This document shows, one piece after another, positions 24,080 through 37,929 of a stretch of DNA of 64,000 nt. The translations under genes and the position numbers were made by a program. The notes beneath the pieces were generated by a model, which made no database searches, was not told where the DNA came from, and saw only the letters and a program-made list of their open reading frames with translations. Location of the stretch: the NCBI GenBank assembly GCA_006538405.1, contig BJKQ01000018.1:327001-391000 (forward strand), given 5' to 3'. The number at the start of each line of letters is the position of its first letter. Position 1 is the stretch's first letter. Origin of the DNA: Hansfordia pulvinata (lineage: Eukaryota > Ascomycota > Sordariomycetes > Xylariales).

Positions 24080-27000
24080 GCTGGCGGTGATGCAATGAGT
24101 CAAGAGAAGCGATTTGAGGACTCATGTGACTCGCAGAGAGGGCGCGTTTGTAGGCGAGGGGCGGGCGCAGAGGAGAGGTCAGCAACTGGGGTCGCGTGAA
24201 GAGCGACGTCGTGGTGGAAAGGAGCGTGGTGGCGGAATCGCGCAACTGGGACCAGGTTAGAGGCGCCGGGTCTCTGAGGGGAGAAAGAAGGGTGGAGGGT
24301 GATGGCAGTAGGCCATAGACAGAGCGGCCGAGGGTGTGTGAGTGAAGAGTGAGAGAGTGGTGGATGTGCGGGTCGAGTGGTTGGCAAGTTGGCGGGTGCG
24401 CGAGCGACGATTGTGGCCGAGGTGGTGTGGTGCGCACGCTCGTACCATGCACTGCATGCGCTCGTATAGCGCGCCTGAGCAGGATGACGATGGCCAGGCG
24501 AGGACGCAAAGTCGGGCGGATTTGCAGAGGGATGGGGGAGGCGCGAAGTTGAGGAGGAGGGTGGCGGGCTGGGGACGCAGGCGGGAGCCGGGAGCCGGGA
24601 TGCGAGCGAGGATGGCAGGCGTTGGCGTTGGCGCACGCGATGCACAAGGGGACACAGGCAAGCTCACGTCGAGGCGAGGCCAGTCGAGACGAGCCCAGTC
24701 GAGTCGAGACAAGTAGGTAGGGGTGGCGCCGGCTGGTACGAAGTATAGGTGCCGTCGATACGAGACGACGACAGCCCTCGAGGGTGGGTTGTGCAGGAGT
24801 AGGTTGGCTGGAGCTTCGCGATCCGAGAGGTGAAGGCAAGTCTAGCACGAGGGTGGATGGAGCGGCCAGCACGAGCAAACCGTCAAAGGAGACGGATGTA
24901 CAAGAAGGCGGGACCTTGGGTGGTAGCACACAAGTCTCGGCCTGCGCAGAAGGGCTGGTGCGTGCACCGCAGGAGGCTGCCTAAGTACTTCGCCCAAACT
25001 TTCCGGTGGGCGACTTGTTAGAGCTACATGTATTATGTGGAGGACGCGGCGGGCCAGGACAAGAGTGAATAGAAGGGCAGCAGATGGGCGCAGACAAAGC
25101 ATCCGCTTACCTAACCGGGCCGCCAAATGGTTTGTGACCTCATCGACTAGGGGCAGGAGGGCCCTACAGGGACCACGAGTTGGCTGTCTGAGGTACCTGA
25201 CCTGGTTGATTTGTTGCTATTGCTATTGCGAAACCATCTCCAGCTACGAGACTGCTACGAGTAGTGGGCAAAGGCAGTACGAGCACCCTCAGTACCTAAT
25301 GAGTACTGCGAGTCGGCGCCTACCTCCTTGTTGATTGACAGAGAAGAAAAAAACTAGAAGTTTTTCATTCACGTTGTTCAGATTACCGAGCGCGCGTCCC
25401 CCGCCTCACTCAATTTCGGCAGTCAAACATAAGAAGATATCCGCTACCTGCTCATTACTTACTCGTAGTATCTACCCACGAAGTCCCCGTACCTAGGTAC
25501 GCAGTGAGATGATGACGTCGGGCTACGCGGCACAATGCCACGCTCCTAGCGTAAGTCGGATGACAGCAGACAAGCCGGGCGTGTCAAGCGTCTGCCGCCC
25601 TTCCAGAAAATTAGGCCCCCTTCCCGCCAGAGAAAAAAAAAGTGCATTCCGTCGCGCCCAGACACGCCTGGCTCTGTCTGGCAGGCGGCAAGGGTCCATC
25701 CAGTCCATCTATTGTGCATCGGGTGGGTTTTAATTGGCCTCACTTCATCACAGCTAGCGCCCTGCCGCGCGTACCAGCCCTTGCACCATCTTACATTGCA
25801 AAGTTCCTGTGGTATCCATTTGCCATTATTGTCATCGGCACATAACAGTCGAGCCGGCACCCGCCTGTATTGGTCGCGTGGCAGCCCTGTGTTGACACGC
25901 GTCAAATTCCAGTGTTTGCAGAATCTAAAGACTCCGGCGTATCGTCCTGTGCACATCCGAGCAGTCATCGCAGACTGACACCCACCAGAAAATGCGAGGG
26001 GACCCGTCGTATCTGATGGCGTATGCAGTAGATATTTGAGGTAGCCCAAGAGGAACAGGACCTCATCATGGTAGAAGTCCCCCGGATCAGCAAAGGGGTG
26101 GGGTTGGCAGAGAAAAATACGAAAGAAAAAAAAAAAAACGTTTGCCTGCTCACAACCCCGACTCCCGAGTTGGGGCATGGGGAAATAGGAATGGCAGTGG
26201 GCAAAAGCCATCTGCGGATGCTAGGTTCCCTAAATCCCATACGTCAGCCAGGGGCGGGCGGAGTCCCCGCTCGGTATAGCGACGTGACCATGACAGATCC
26301 AGGTCCGGGGAGGCCAAGCTGGACAGCCTGGCTCTTTCTACCTCGGGAATGGGCATGCGGAGAGGAGGAGGAAAGGCTTCGTAAGAAGTGATTGAAAGGG
26401 ATATGGCTGCCGACGGTCCCCGGCCGCGATTCGCGACAAGCAAGACCTCACGTACGAGTACTCGTATCGTGCAACTGGCAGTTCCTGTGCGCGAGTGCCT
26501 GTAAACCGGCCACTTCATCAATGCACTCACTGGTACCTACTCCAGCCTCACCAGCAGAGAATCCTCCCTTCACCTCGAAAAGGAACAGAAAAAAAAGTCG
26601 ACGATAATTTCAGGATACAAGTAATCTAATCAGGCTCCAGAGATCGGCCACGCAGGGCGGGCCTGCGCCCGGGTTCAGTCCTGCTCGACGGTTCTTATTA
26701 CTCGAGTAGGCAGGGATCGAACCTCCCAGTGCTCCCTAGGCCTGCTCCGCCCAAGGACTTGCAAGGACTCGGCATGGTTCGGCCCTAGCACCGCCAAATG
26801 AGGCTGCCGTTCGAATTTGGTGGCATCGTGGCACCCTCTGGCATGCTACGGGCCGGCCTGATGACGAGGCACGGCATTGTCTCAGGCCTATCACAGTCTC
26901 GGCCGGGCTTTCGAGGGCCTCGCTCTCCGGTCAATGGCCGTGCTGTGCGCTGGCTGGGGAATTCCTTCTGGTTCCGGGCATCGCGCAGGCCCGGTCGCCT

Positions 27001-28500
27001 TGTAATCCACAGCCCAGATCGACGGGTCACCACCGACGCCTTCTGTCAGTTCTACTGACCAGTAATGCTGGCTTTCGGCGCTGTTGGGCACATAAGTAAG
27101 TAGGTACGATACCTACTCGCATGCATCTCGCAGGTGGTGGGCACGACGGCGTCCCGGCTGGTCTTATCCCTCCACACACCAGTTAGTCGAAACCTTGGTC
27201 TGGGGCTGTTGTCGGCAGCTTGTGCGTTTGTGTGTGTGTGGTGATGAGTCCGACGTCTTTCGAGAGAATCGGCCTGGGCGCCGGCATCAACCCATCAGAT
27301 TGGACAAGAGTCCGGCGCACCAGGCGCAGAAGAGGGAGAGTGGATGGGATCGCCGGCGGGCCAGCCAGTCACTTGCGCCACCTCCTTCGCAGGGCCTGTC
27401 CTGCGTCGCGGTCCAGGAGTGGACAGCAACAGGATTTCGAGGCAACGGAGGCCCGGGATGTGCCATGAAGTCCCCATGTTGCACGCCAGCCGGCCAGGCG
27501 CCGCGGCGTATTGCCCCCCCGTGCCACCCACGCAGGTGCCACACGCAATGTCCGCCGCCCGGTCGCTGCTCACGTCCGCCCCGTTCCTACCTGCGTCGCA
27601 CTCGTAGCTGTCGTCGGCGCCGCCAATGAAACCGAAATCAACCGTGTGGGGAGAAATGCAGCTGGGGTGAGCGACGAGTGCAAGTCCGGGGCCGTTATCC
27701 GGTGCACGCTGCGTGGTCACCACGATCAAACCAATGTACGGCGGGTGTTATTATTGATGTTCCGCGTGCTCTGTCCCGCGCATCCCCGACAGTCTCTGCG
27801 TAGCGGAGGACTCGAACGGGTCTGGTCGTGGCCCCCAGCGGGTAGTGCGAGTTCCCCGTTCCCGTCGTTCGAGTTAGGTACGGTACTCGCACGTGTGGTT
27901 GGCGCAGGGCTATCCGTATACCGGGGCCCATCTTCGGGCGGAGGCCCGGAGCACAAGGCGGTTCAATTGGTCGGGAAACGCCACGGAACGTGAAGAAGTT
28001 TTTAGTCGATGTCCGTTTCGCACCAGACCCGGTTGAGAAGAGCACGAGTTCGAGTACGGCGTCACTGCCGTGACTGCGTGTCTTGGACCGTGACATGGTT
28101 TGAGCAATCAATTTATCCCATCCGATTGAGTCGAGTTCACAGCCTGCATGTGATACCTCTTCAAATGGACCAGAGCGCGTCCAAGATCTCTCCTGCTACT
28201 TTATTTGTGCTCCTGCAAGTGAGGTCCCGCACCCCCGTATATGCATCAATGTTCCAAGTTGGCTCTCGAGAACTGCTTACGACGTCGAGGTCCATCGCAA
28301 ATGCATTTCACACTTGACCTCAACGTCATCGATTGAGACGTACCCGTTAGAAATCTACACCTACCTCTCGTACGAGAGGGAAGGCGACGGGCGAGAGCGT
28401 CGCTCTGCGAGTACTCGTGCCAAGTACTCGTAGGTGTGCTCACCACACACACCCCATCTTCGTCAGGTACTTACGAGTGGGCCTTTCGCTACGTTACATA
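24080..28500. other. Gene-poor region, left part
   Basis: The first 200-600 bases are presumably the PRP24 promoter and leader. Beyond that I see no coherent exon. Short palindromic words related to TACCTAGGTA and TACGAGTA recur, for example 25488-25500, 26450-26466 and 27099-27118. A weak tRNA-like B-box at 26701-26730 was judged not to be a tRNA. Confidence 0.55.
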
Positions 28501-28559
28501 GGTCCCTCGACACGCTCGACTAAGTACCTCTCTCTCTCCACCTGCAGCCAGCCAGCCAC

Positions 28560-28907
28560 ATGTTCCGGCATGGATCACCAGCTGATGGCCAACAACCCCA
28601 GAGTCAACTATCCTCCCTCCACACGACGCCCACGACTGCTCGGCCGCTCTAGACTCTGTCGCACCGAGACCCATCCTCCCCGAGACCTAGCACCCCGGAC
28701 ATACCCTTCCGCGGTCGCCCGTCATCGGTCCTCGAGGAGCCCGTCCACGAGTAGGCGCCGCCTGTCCCTAGGTGCCATCGTCTCTCCGTCTAGGTCCCGC
28801 CCTCGATCGACCGCGAACTCAATCTGCTCTTCCACGCATCACGACTCCGCGCCATCGCTCTACCGTGTTCCGCATACCCGCATGCAATTTTCACTTTGCC
28901 ATCTTGA
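28560..28907 (+). other. Possible decayed exon with in-frame TAG codons
   Basis: One frame from ATG 28560 reads as protein-like low-complexity sequence (MFRHGSPADGQQPQSQLSSL, then DPSSPRPSTPDIPFRGRPSS and VLEEPVHE). It contains three TAG codons (28650, 28752, 28791) before a TGA at 28905. Each TAG could derive from CAG by the C-to-T change typical of RIP. Three stops in 115 codons is not by itself below chance, so this is only a suggestion. I do not recognise the family, and a different frame is open across the same stretch. Confidence 0.2.
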
Positions 28908-31900
28908 ATTTTATCTACAAGACCTGCCTTGTCCGCTCAGACCTTCAGCCCTTTCTTCCCAAACCCTATCGCTCCTCTCTGCTTCTCGTTACTCACCATC
29001 TCCCCCTTCACGTCACCACCTGCTTGGAGGACCCGTTCCCAACCCCCCACCGGACAAGCCCTTCCGGACAAGTGGTGCCTCTCTGCTGATAAGCTTCAGC
29101 CTCTTACCAATCTTATTTCTTCAGGGTTCCGTGTGTGCCTGGTCTGGCCGCGGCTGGGTCTGGCAGATCCCACTCGCACACAGATGGCAGGCAGACGAGC
29201 AGGGGATCATGAAATCTGGACAACTCTGCCCCCCTTCCTTCGACTCGCTTGCCGCACTCAGATGACCTATGAGACTGCCATTGGTAACCTCCAGCTGACT
29301 CGAGAGAAAGTCCAACCCTGCCAGATGCCACATTACGCGTAGCTTGGGCCAGCAACCAACTCCTACAGTCTTGCATAGATACCTCATCATGCCATTGTGC
29401 GATGACAACTCGACCATCGAAATGACGCGTGGTGTTATGGTCGCAACGACTCGATGGAATATGATATGGCAAGGACATTTCGTGGATTGTTTTCAGCCCA
29501 TCGGGTAAGCATTCACACTATTCACTATAGCTTGTCCGCAGATTCGTTGCTGTTCAGATTGATCTTTTAATAGTCTTCACGTAAGTCGTAACTACATCCC
29601 ACAGCGCACGTCCGGCCGGGTTGCAGTTTCGACTTTGAGCCGCATACCACATAATACTAGTCGTGAGGCTCAGTACTCCCGCGGGATCCTGCCGAGCAAG
29701 TGCATGCTGCATGTTGCGAGCGAGTCGTCGTCTTTCTATTAAGCCAGTCCTACAAAGCACAGGGCTGGCCGCGTTGTGAGATTTAAATTGAAACGTTGGC
29801 ATCGTGCTGTTGTTTGGCCCCATCTGACATTGGTGCCCTGGTGTTCGCCCGAAGCAAGCCCGAAACGTCTCGATGCCTTGTGCATTTTGAGGTTATGAGC
29901 TCGCCGCTACAGGCACCCTGCCGTGCGAGCACTCGTAGCTCGATCTGTCTTCGCAAACGAGCAGTATCTGGTCGTCGTCTTCGCTATTGTTGCAATATAT
30001 AAGATGCCCTGTCGCTATCGTTCATGATTTGCAAGCAGAGCCTCGTTGACACCCCCCTGACAAGAAGTAAGAGTCTGCCGAGAACCAAACGGCACGTCAC
30101 ACCTGGGTAGCGGCCTGGGGTTGTCCTTTTAAGTGACGAACCGGACACTCTGTATATTGGGACCTTTTGTCAAGGAATCAAATATTTACCCATTACTATT
30201 CGGAAATTTGCTTTCAACAGATTCTGATTTGTCAAGACGTAAGGTTCCATGAGCCACAGGTTTGACATGCTCCAGCAGCTGCAAACTGAAAATGACGCTC
30301 GCATTATTTAACTTGTTTGTTGTGCGATCTGTAACGTAAGTTGTCGAACCCAATCGCCAAACACAAAATGCAAAAACCAGTGCCTTGTGCTCGTGTTTCA
30401 ATGCATTCCAAGAGCAGCTAGCACGGGACAGGCCGCTCGAGTAGATGGACGCAAAGCGGGAGGACCTGGATCTTCGAATTTTTTGGTCTCAATTCTAAAG
30501 CTACGAAGTTCGGGCATCACCCCATACCAATAACACTGAAGCGACGATGTAGAGAGCCCCAGTGGCAGTGGCCAAGCCAAGACTGAAAACTGAAAATCAA
30601 CAGCTCTGCCTAAAACTTTGCAGTCGATTCTTTTCTCCGTCACTGCCAACCACTCGAGAAAGAGGAGGTGGCTCAACCCCGTAGCTACTGGCTTATCACA
30701 TCCATAGGACAAGATGATCTCTGATCCCTGCAGCAAGTGCGGCTTCTTCGTCAAACGCCGCAGCCTCAGCATCCCCTTCCCAGCACTTGAGAGGGCGCGG
30801 CCTGTTAATCATCGACAAAGCAGGCTTTGGTGACTCTCCAAACTCAAGCCAGTAGCTGAAATATATGTATATATGATCCTCTCTCTCGCCCGCGGAGAAG
30901 GGTGTCTTTCGACACCGTGGCCCAATTCAATCAACTCGAGAGAATCAAAGTACGCGACGCGGAGCTTCCAAACGTGACCACCATGAAAGCCATAACAGAG
31001 GCCACCCCCCCGTGGCCCCCTTCATCTTAAATAGTAAGGAAAGACCTTTCCAAATCACCCAGAAGGCAAATACAAGGTCTTGGGGTCCTTCCCCAAGAAT
31101 ATCCCCGACAAGCCTGACGCGATCCTTTCTGATACGGAATAGCACATCTCATGCAACACTTCCGTTGTCAAAAACCGCAGAGCGGCTCTCCTTGGACTTT
31201 GCCTGTCCCGTATAGCCATGGCCGCAGGTCGTGAAGCTAAGCCATCCATGCCAGCGACCCCGCGGCTATGAGTCTGTCCTGCGCCGACATGCTCATCACC
31301 GCGTGCTACAGCCAACTTGGCATCGCGTCTCCCTTCACAGACAACGCAAGATTGATCGAGGAGGACGGCCTTGGTGACGGGCGAAGGTAAAGTGAATGCG
31401 CCGCCTCACCACGGACGCGAGCACTGGTGGATACAGCAGCTGGGGCGCCGACTGACGTTAAAATCTGCGGGTAGCCTCCGGCTGGATATCAGAGAGCTGA
31501 GACTGTGCTTCGGCATCGCCCGGGAGCACGGGGACCACGCAAATTCCGACTTCCCTCTCTGCTTGCTGTATCCAAGCACTCACACCCTGTGCTTTCGACG
31601 TAGTTAATCGCGCGAATCTTCGAAACCAATGAGCTGGCTAGCAGCAGCCGAAGCCCGACCGCGAAAGCCCGGGACGAACAGCAGCAGCCTTGCTTTCAAG
31701 ACGACGCTGTTGTCCATGCAGTTGTGGCACCACGAGATGGCTCAGCCGACGAAATCTTTGCCCGTGCGGTCCCGGATTCCCTCGGGGCTGTCTCCCTGCC
31801 TTGATCTACGTCTGGGCAGAAAGGGAGGCGCACAACGAGCGAGAGTAAAAAGGAAGGGGTAGCTCCTGGGCGGCAGTGGCGGATCTTGGCTGCACAACCG

Positions 31901-34900
31901 TCGCATCACCTGGGCGACTGCGGCCAGATGGGTGCGTAAAGGTGAGCCAGATATCCGGGCCAGGTGGGCTTCCAAATTCAATGTCGCCCACGCGGCGGTT
32001 TTCAATGCAAACGCAGAGTCTCTGCCAGGGCAGGCGTCCAAGTCGACTGTCACTTTGCCGCAGCGCGGGGCAGAAGCCGTACCATGGCATGGGAAATCCT
32101 CATGCGTAACTCCTCGTCAAACAGCCCGGGCGTGACAGCGACGCCGCCTCGCCAGTTCGCCTTCGCACCCAACCGCTGTCTGCCAAGGCCCGGAAGAAGG
32201 GCGGCGCGCAACCTCGCAGCTGAAACCCCCAGGCGGCTCCGGGGAAATAAGACAAGACAACTCGCGTCCAGGCACACGAATCAGGAGCCATACCAAGCCC
32301 CGGTCGCATGAAATCGAAATCTCCCTTACCCTCCCTTTGGAGGCGGCACACACACACATACACACACACACGCATACATGTACTCGCACACGGAGAGAGA
32401 TTGTGTGTGAACTCCGCGGCTGTTAATCGGGTGCCTGTCAATCGGGCGCTTCCATCGAGGGGATCGGCCTGCGCGAGGCAAAGCCACGGGGCCAATCAGC
32501 CGACGCATCAAGACACCCGTGCGGGGGCACCCGGGGCCGGCTGGCAATTGGCGGGATCTTTACATGAACTATGACGTGCGGGCGATGATCTTGGGTATGA
32601 CCGACTCTACTCGAGAGGCATCATGTTGATGAATAGAGGAGACCCTTTCGTGCCTTGACATGCAGACACGGCAGACTCTTGATGATTGCCGGGTGGTTGC
32701 CAGATTGGGGACCTGCTTGGCTGTTGGTACTGCATCATCTCCTCGTGCGCGCACTGATGATATGGCTGTGGTTGTCGGGATAATTCGCTCAGAGCACCCT
32801 TAATTACGGCTAACCACGAATCCCCGTGCACCGAGCTGGCCAGGGTGGTTTGCTTCGTACGGTGACACAGCCGACGGCCTCCAGCTTGGGGCATCACCTG
32901 ACTGTCGGGGGCTCGACCCATATATCCGCACTCGGTCGGCGTCGCATTGGATGGCGTTGACTGTGCAGTCATCTCGTTAATCAGCGCATATCGCTGGACT
33001 TTATTCTCGCAGACTGACAAACGGCGGTGCGGCATCGGCCTCGCGGTCCTCCCTGAGACCTCCTGGAGGGTCCCGACGGCCACAACCCGCGAAATCATAA
33101 TGAGGAGTCCGATAGATATAGGAACCCGGTTGGCATGGACAAACATGTCCTGGCAATCAGAGCAGTTTAGCGTATTCGTACCTGAAGTCCATCGGGGAGA
33201 TCTGAGACCCTGGTCGCCCATTCAGGGGCACGGCCGTAACCGAGACCTTGGGGATATCGAGCCTGGTTATAATTAGCTAGCCAGCGCACCGCGTGCTCTG
33301 GCGCGGCGCGAAGGATCCTAACGGTTTACCGTTGCAAAGGATGGAACTTTCCATGCTGAATTCCACCACAGCACCGGCACCCATCATATTGACCCATCGC
33401 CAATCTTTACAACATCACGAGGCGCGCACGGCGAGAGAAGCCATGGTAGGTAGCAAACCCGCAGGCTGCGCGCGGTTCACCCGCTGGCCGGGAGCGATAT
33501 CCTGCCAGAAGCCCGGGCCATGGTCGGGAAATTCGACCGTGGGCCGAGTCGGGGTGGTTGTCTGGGGCTGGTCTCAAAAGTGAACGCATGGCCTGGGCGC
33601 ACTCGTATGGGTCTTTCAAAGGCTCGTACTTCTCTGTAGGCCATACGCCACAGAATCACAATTGCAAGGTCGAAGATCCGGGCTGCGGCCGCAGTCAATC
33701 TGGTAGTCGGCCCAAGCCGAGGATGCATGCATTCGATTAGGAGGATCCAAGCCGTGTGGTGAAGTGAGGTGCGCGGCTAAGCTGATGAGAGACTCTGTCG
33801 AGGGGGCCTGCTGAGGAAGCAGAGAGGGATCGAAGGTATGCATTCGTGATGCAGTGACGCGCACCTTGGAATCCCTGGGCCGGCGTCTCGGCACGCTCGT
33901 CCACAGGCGGAGGGGAGGTCGCCGGGCCATGGAGCAGGGGGGGGCGGGGCTGTGCGGTGGAGCACAAGCCCAGTTGAGGGGACTGCCGGCTCCCATAGGC
34001 TGTCCCTGCGCGTAGATTCGTCAGTTAGCGGCATAGGGGATGCAGACATGGGAAGACATCCACATAGGTCACCCGAATCAAAACGCCCGGTCAGCCAGTC
34101 GTGGGGAAGGCCAGCTGCGCGTGATGGATGGCAAAAGATGGCGTTGGCGGCACTTCCGATAGAGGGGACGCTCGTCATCTTGCCGGCGTCAATTGATGGG
34201 ACTCAGCATGCACAAGACACGAGCGCTGAGTCGAGGTGATTGGACGAGACGACTGGCGCAGCTTGCCGGGAGGGGTCAAGGCGAGGCCGGGAATGAGGGC
34301 ACATGCTGTGCTTGGAGACACAAATGTCGTGCAGTATTGTGTGCTACCGTTCCGTGTTTTTGTCGAAGGCTGCCACAGTAGCGGACACCCGAGACCGCTG
34401 CGGTCGGAGCCTCTGGCCCATCCGCCTGCACGGGTCCAAATCTAGTCTCTGGTCCGGTCCTGGTGCGGCGCAGGGACGGCGAGCGGGCGGGCGAGTTGGC
34501 ATCAGCGTCAGCGTCAATGTCAGCCTGACGAGAAGAGCCGCGATGAGAAGGTGAGGCCGAATGGAGGAGGTGGAATCGCGGTGGTGGCAGTCTGGACAAT
34601 GAGTTGCAGTAATCAGCTGCCCGTGGATGTGCTGGCGAAGGCAGATGGAGGAGCACGATGGCCGCGATGTTGGGTTGGTGTTGCGCCCTGGACCCCACCC
34701 GGCCGACAGAGCAATGTACACGGGTACATAGGTAGACCATCGTGGGTTGGAGGGCGCAGCGCGGGTGCAGGCCAGCGCATCCTAGCCGTTTCACATTTAA
34801 ACGCAACTTAGGTACGAGTAGAAAGCACGGTATCTTAGGTACCACCACCATCCATGGATATCTCCGGCGGCCGAAGCGCCATCCATCGCCATGGTCGCCG

Positions 34901-36775
34901 ACGCCAGCTGCCATGCGCTGAGCTGGACGGGCGTGCATGCAGGCGCTTGGGCGGTGGTACCTCTTCCTCATGGTGTCCCATACACGTAGTTTAGATATCC
35001 ATATTCTCGCACATACGAGTACCGGGTATGTAGGTGTGCGAACACTCGTAGAAAGGGGGTAAGCCAGGGCTCGACTGGGCTCGACTGGACTGGGCTCAAC
35101 TCGACCCCAGGGACTGCAGGTGGTCGCTCGTATTGAACAAGCCGCCTCCTGAACCAAAATCCGTACTTGTGGTTCTCCAGCTAGCCGCGAGGCTTTTCTG
35201 CGGCGCTACTCGGTAGCTACCACTTGGCGGCGATCCGGCTCCCACGACGGAATCCGCACGCCGCCAATCTGGGTGCATCATTCAACGGGAGTGCTTGACC
35301 ATCTCTTGTAATCAGGGAAGGGAAAAAGACCAGCGATAGAGGAACAATCTGGTAAGAGAGAGCTCAGACCAGAGGGAAAGACCTGGAGGTGAGTGTGGTC
35401 TGTACTACATAGTAGGTACCTACTCCTTCTGGTACCTTGCGTGGAGGTTAGGGCACCTGAGTCTCCTGCAAGGTACGAGTACGGAGCAGACCGGGGTCCG
35501 GCCCCGGCTCGAGTTATGACCTTCCGTTTCAGGGGGCTGGCTGTCCCTGCCGGTGATCGCTGATTCGCCGCCGGCCCTCAGGGCGCGGACGAGTACTCGA
35601 CCGGTAGCGGGCAGCGGCACCTTGGCGAGCGGCCGAGATGTACGAGCACTACTCGCATATACCTTAGCAGAACGGCTGGGATGTACCGTTCCTCCAGCAC
35701 CGCCAACGGACGATACCTAACATTGATGGCACGGGAGGTGGTGGGGGATTGCGAGTATACATGCGAGTCCAGTACTCCGTATGGTACGCGTAGGTCGATA
35801 ATGGTTGCATCGAGAAGGAGCAAGTTGAGCCTTCCCGCCGCGCCTGCCTGACCGGGGCTGCCCGGCCCCGGCAAGGTCCCTGACTGTTCTCCATGCAAGG
35901 GCAGCTTTTACCACTGTCACGTCGTCTTGCGTCTCACCTCCTCCTCACCTCTCCCTTTTCCTTTCTCTCCTCTCCCCGCCACCCTCACTTGCCTTCTTAC
36001 TCTTCCACCGCCCTGGTTGCGTGTGCCTGCATCCGAGTCTGCGTCTGTGTCGCCGACCTCCGTCTTTCCTTTCCTCAGCCGCTCCGGTACTCACCACGCC
36101 CTGCCGCTCCCGGCTGCCCCTCCTTTCGACACCAACTTGAACTCTCTTTCTCGATTTGATATCAAAATCACCCGGTCTACGGCTACTTCTCGCACTCTGG
36201 AGCAACCGCCCGTTTTACATTCACTCGACGTACCCGCCACTTACTCGCCCCTATTTACCTACGTCACTTAGGAGGACGATTAAAAGAAAGGATTGTGCGA
36301 TCACATCCAGCATTCAAGGACAGGAAGGGAATATCATCTTACACCGTTCGACTACTACCGACCGACTCTACCGGCCGCCTTTTTCAAGACGAATGCGACA
36401 GCAGGCAGCAAATCTGCTCAGTCCGCATCACCACTCTCAGGCTTCTACCACAACACTCAATTCTCTCACACAGCCTTTTTGTGCACACCCATCTTCACAA
36501 TCACCACTGGCAATGTACTTACCCGAGGACCTGTGACACAACTCTCCCAGCTCTGTTTCAGCTGTCTGCCTTTTTCCACCTCAGTTGTCTTCAGCTGTGT
36601 AACCCTGGTGGTAATTTCGACATTCTATTCTTGCAAATACTCTTCAGTCCTTTCACCACGGATTCATTCACCCTTTAACTTATCAGCTTACTGAGAGTTT
36701 TGTTTTGCAACAATAAAAACCATCCAGCCTCATCAGTCATAAGTCACCCACCAGGAACGCCTTCAGATTCCGAAA
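28908..36775. other. Gene-poor region, right part, ending in a CT-rich leader
   Basis: No exon set with family features was found in nearly 8 kb. A CA-rich microsatellite lies at about 32347-32372. From about 35925 the plus strand is strongly pyrimidine-rich with scattered short upstream ATGs. This is the usual look of a fungal promoter and leader and probably belongs to the CFEM gene starting at 36776. TACCTAGGTA/TACGAGTA-type words recur at 34808-34840, 35020-35055 and 35409-35425. Confidence 0.5.
35925..36160 (+). promoter_or_regulatory. Pyrimidine-rich promoter/leader of the CFEM gene
   Basis: This is a CT-rich block (CTCCTCCTCACCTCTCCCTT and similar) 600-850 bp upstream of the CFEM start codon. 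CT tracts upstream of transcription starts are common in highly expressed fungal genes. Assignment is by position and composition only. Confidence 0.4.
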
Positions 36776-37929
36776 ATGATGTACCACAGCCTGACTGTCC
36801 TGGTTGCCCTGGCTGGGTATGCCCTGGCCCAGGCCGCCGACCCTTGTGCAGTAAGTGATTATCACTGTCTATGAGGCCAATTATGCCCATTTTAGCCTGC
36901 TAGCTGAGCTGACATCGCTGCCCTAGATTGGCTGTGTGAATGGGGTCATGGCTGATGCCAGTGCCATGGGATGTGGTGCCAACGACCAGATGTGCATCTG
37001 TGGCAAGGGCGCCGACTTTCAAAATGGCATCAAGGACTGTGTCACCCAGGCTTGCCCGACTCTTGGAGCTGATCAGATCACTCTTGCCCAGGCCCACGGC
37101 AACGAAGTCTGTGCAGGTAAGGCGACCGCTCCGATCTCTTCGCTTACAGCCAACTGATTCTCCCACCAGCCGCGTCTTCCACTGCTGGGCAGCCCTCGAC
37201 CACTTCGACCTCTTCGACCACCTCGGAACCCACCGCTACATCGACTTCGAGCTCGACTTCGTCCACTTCCACCGAAGAGCCAACGACCACGTCTTCAACT
37301 TCCGAATCCTCAACCTCCACCACTTCTTCGTCTACCCCGAGCTCCACTTCGACCACCAGCACCTCGTCATCCGCTAGCAGCTCCTCGGCTGTCCCGTCGA
37401 GTGCCCCTGCGAGCTCCAGTGGATTCTTCGCTGCCGTAAGTTGCGCATCTTTGACTGGCCCGGGCAAATACTGACCTGAGATTAGAGCTCTTCGTCCTCT
37501 GCGATTCCTGTGGCTACTGGTGGAGCAGCGGGTGCTGTATCAAGCAGTGCGAACAACGACGACAAAAACTTGGACGATGCAAGCGGTGGCGGCCTTTCCG
37601 TGGCTGCCCAGGCTGGAATTGGCGCTGGTATCGGCGCCGCGGCTCTCACCGCCATCGTTGCCGCGATCTTCGTGTGCATGCGCCGCCGACACAAGAAGAA
37701 GCAGCAGCAGCAACAGACCGCCAACCGTCTCCAAATCTCTGGTCCGCTCGAAGGATCCGGTCGCATTGCTCAGAGAGAGCACAAGGACAACTTTCCGTTC
37801 CAGAACCGAGCCTCGTCGTGCTACAGTGGCAGCCACGACACCCACGCTTCGTGGAACTCGGCTTATCTTCACAACATCCCACGCTACGAAGAGATGCAGC
37901 CGCGAACCCAGCCGCGCACCATGATATGA
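36776..37929 (+). CDS. CFEM-domain membrane-anchored surface protein, four exons
   Basis: Exons are 36776-36850, 36927-37116, 37170-37435 and 37486-37929, giving 324 residues. Donors GTAAGT, GTAAGG and GTAAGT all join in frame. Residues 1-21 are a signal peptide. Residues 24-88 form a CFEM domain with the full set of eight cysteines (DPC, GC, GC, MC, IC, DC, AC, VC), the fungus-specific fold used in heme or iron binding and in surface adhesion or receptors. A long Ser/Thr-rich, probably O-glycosylated stalk follows (about 90-195). A transmembrane helix at about 219-241 (GIGAGIGAAALTAIVAAIFV) leads into a basic RRRHKKK stop-transfer and an approximately 80-residue cytosolic tail with a Gln run. 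This is type I membrane topology, not GPI. The start is a double ATG; either Met works. Confidence 0.92.

Noticed and set aside
25546..26211. 221-codon open frame on the minus strand
   Set aside because: It contains translated poly-A/T tracts (runs of Phe) and no domain.
26700..26765. tRNA-like B-box (GGTTCGATCCC) on the minus strand
   Set aside because: No matching A-box and the acceptor and T-stem pairs do not form well, so it is not called a tRNA gene.
27780..27830. GTTCGAGTCC on the minus strand, another B-box-like word
   Set aside because: The T-stem cannot form and no cloverleaf fits around it.
28417..29265. 282-codon open frame on the plus strand
   Set aside because: Arg/Ser/Pro-rich text driven by CT-rich DNA with no recognisable family; not supported as a gene.
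34276..35157. 293-codon open frame on the minus strand
   Set aside because: Long only because of GC-rich, stop-poor sequence; composition does not look like protein.
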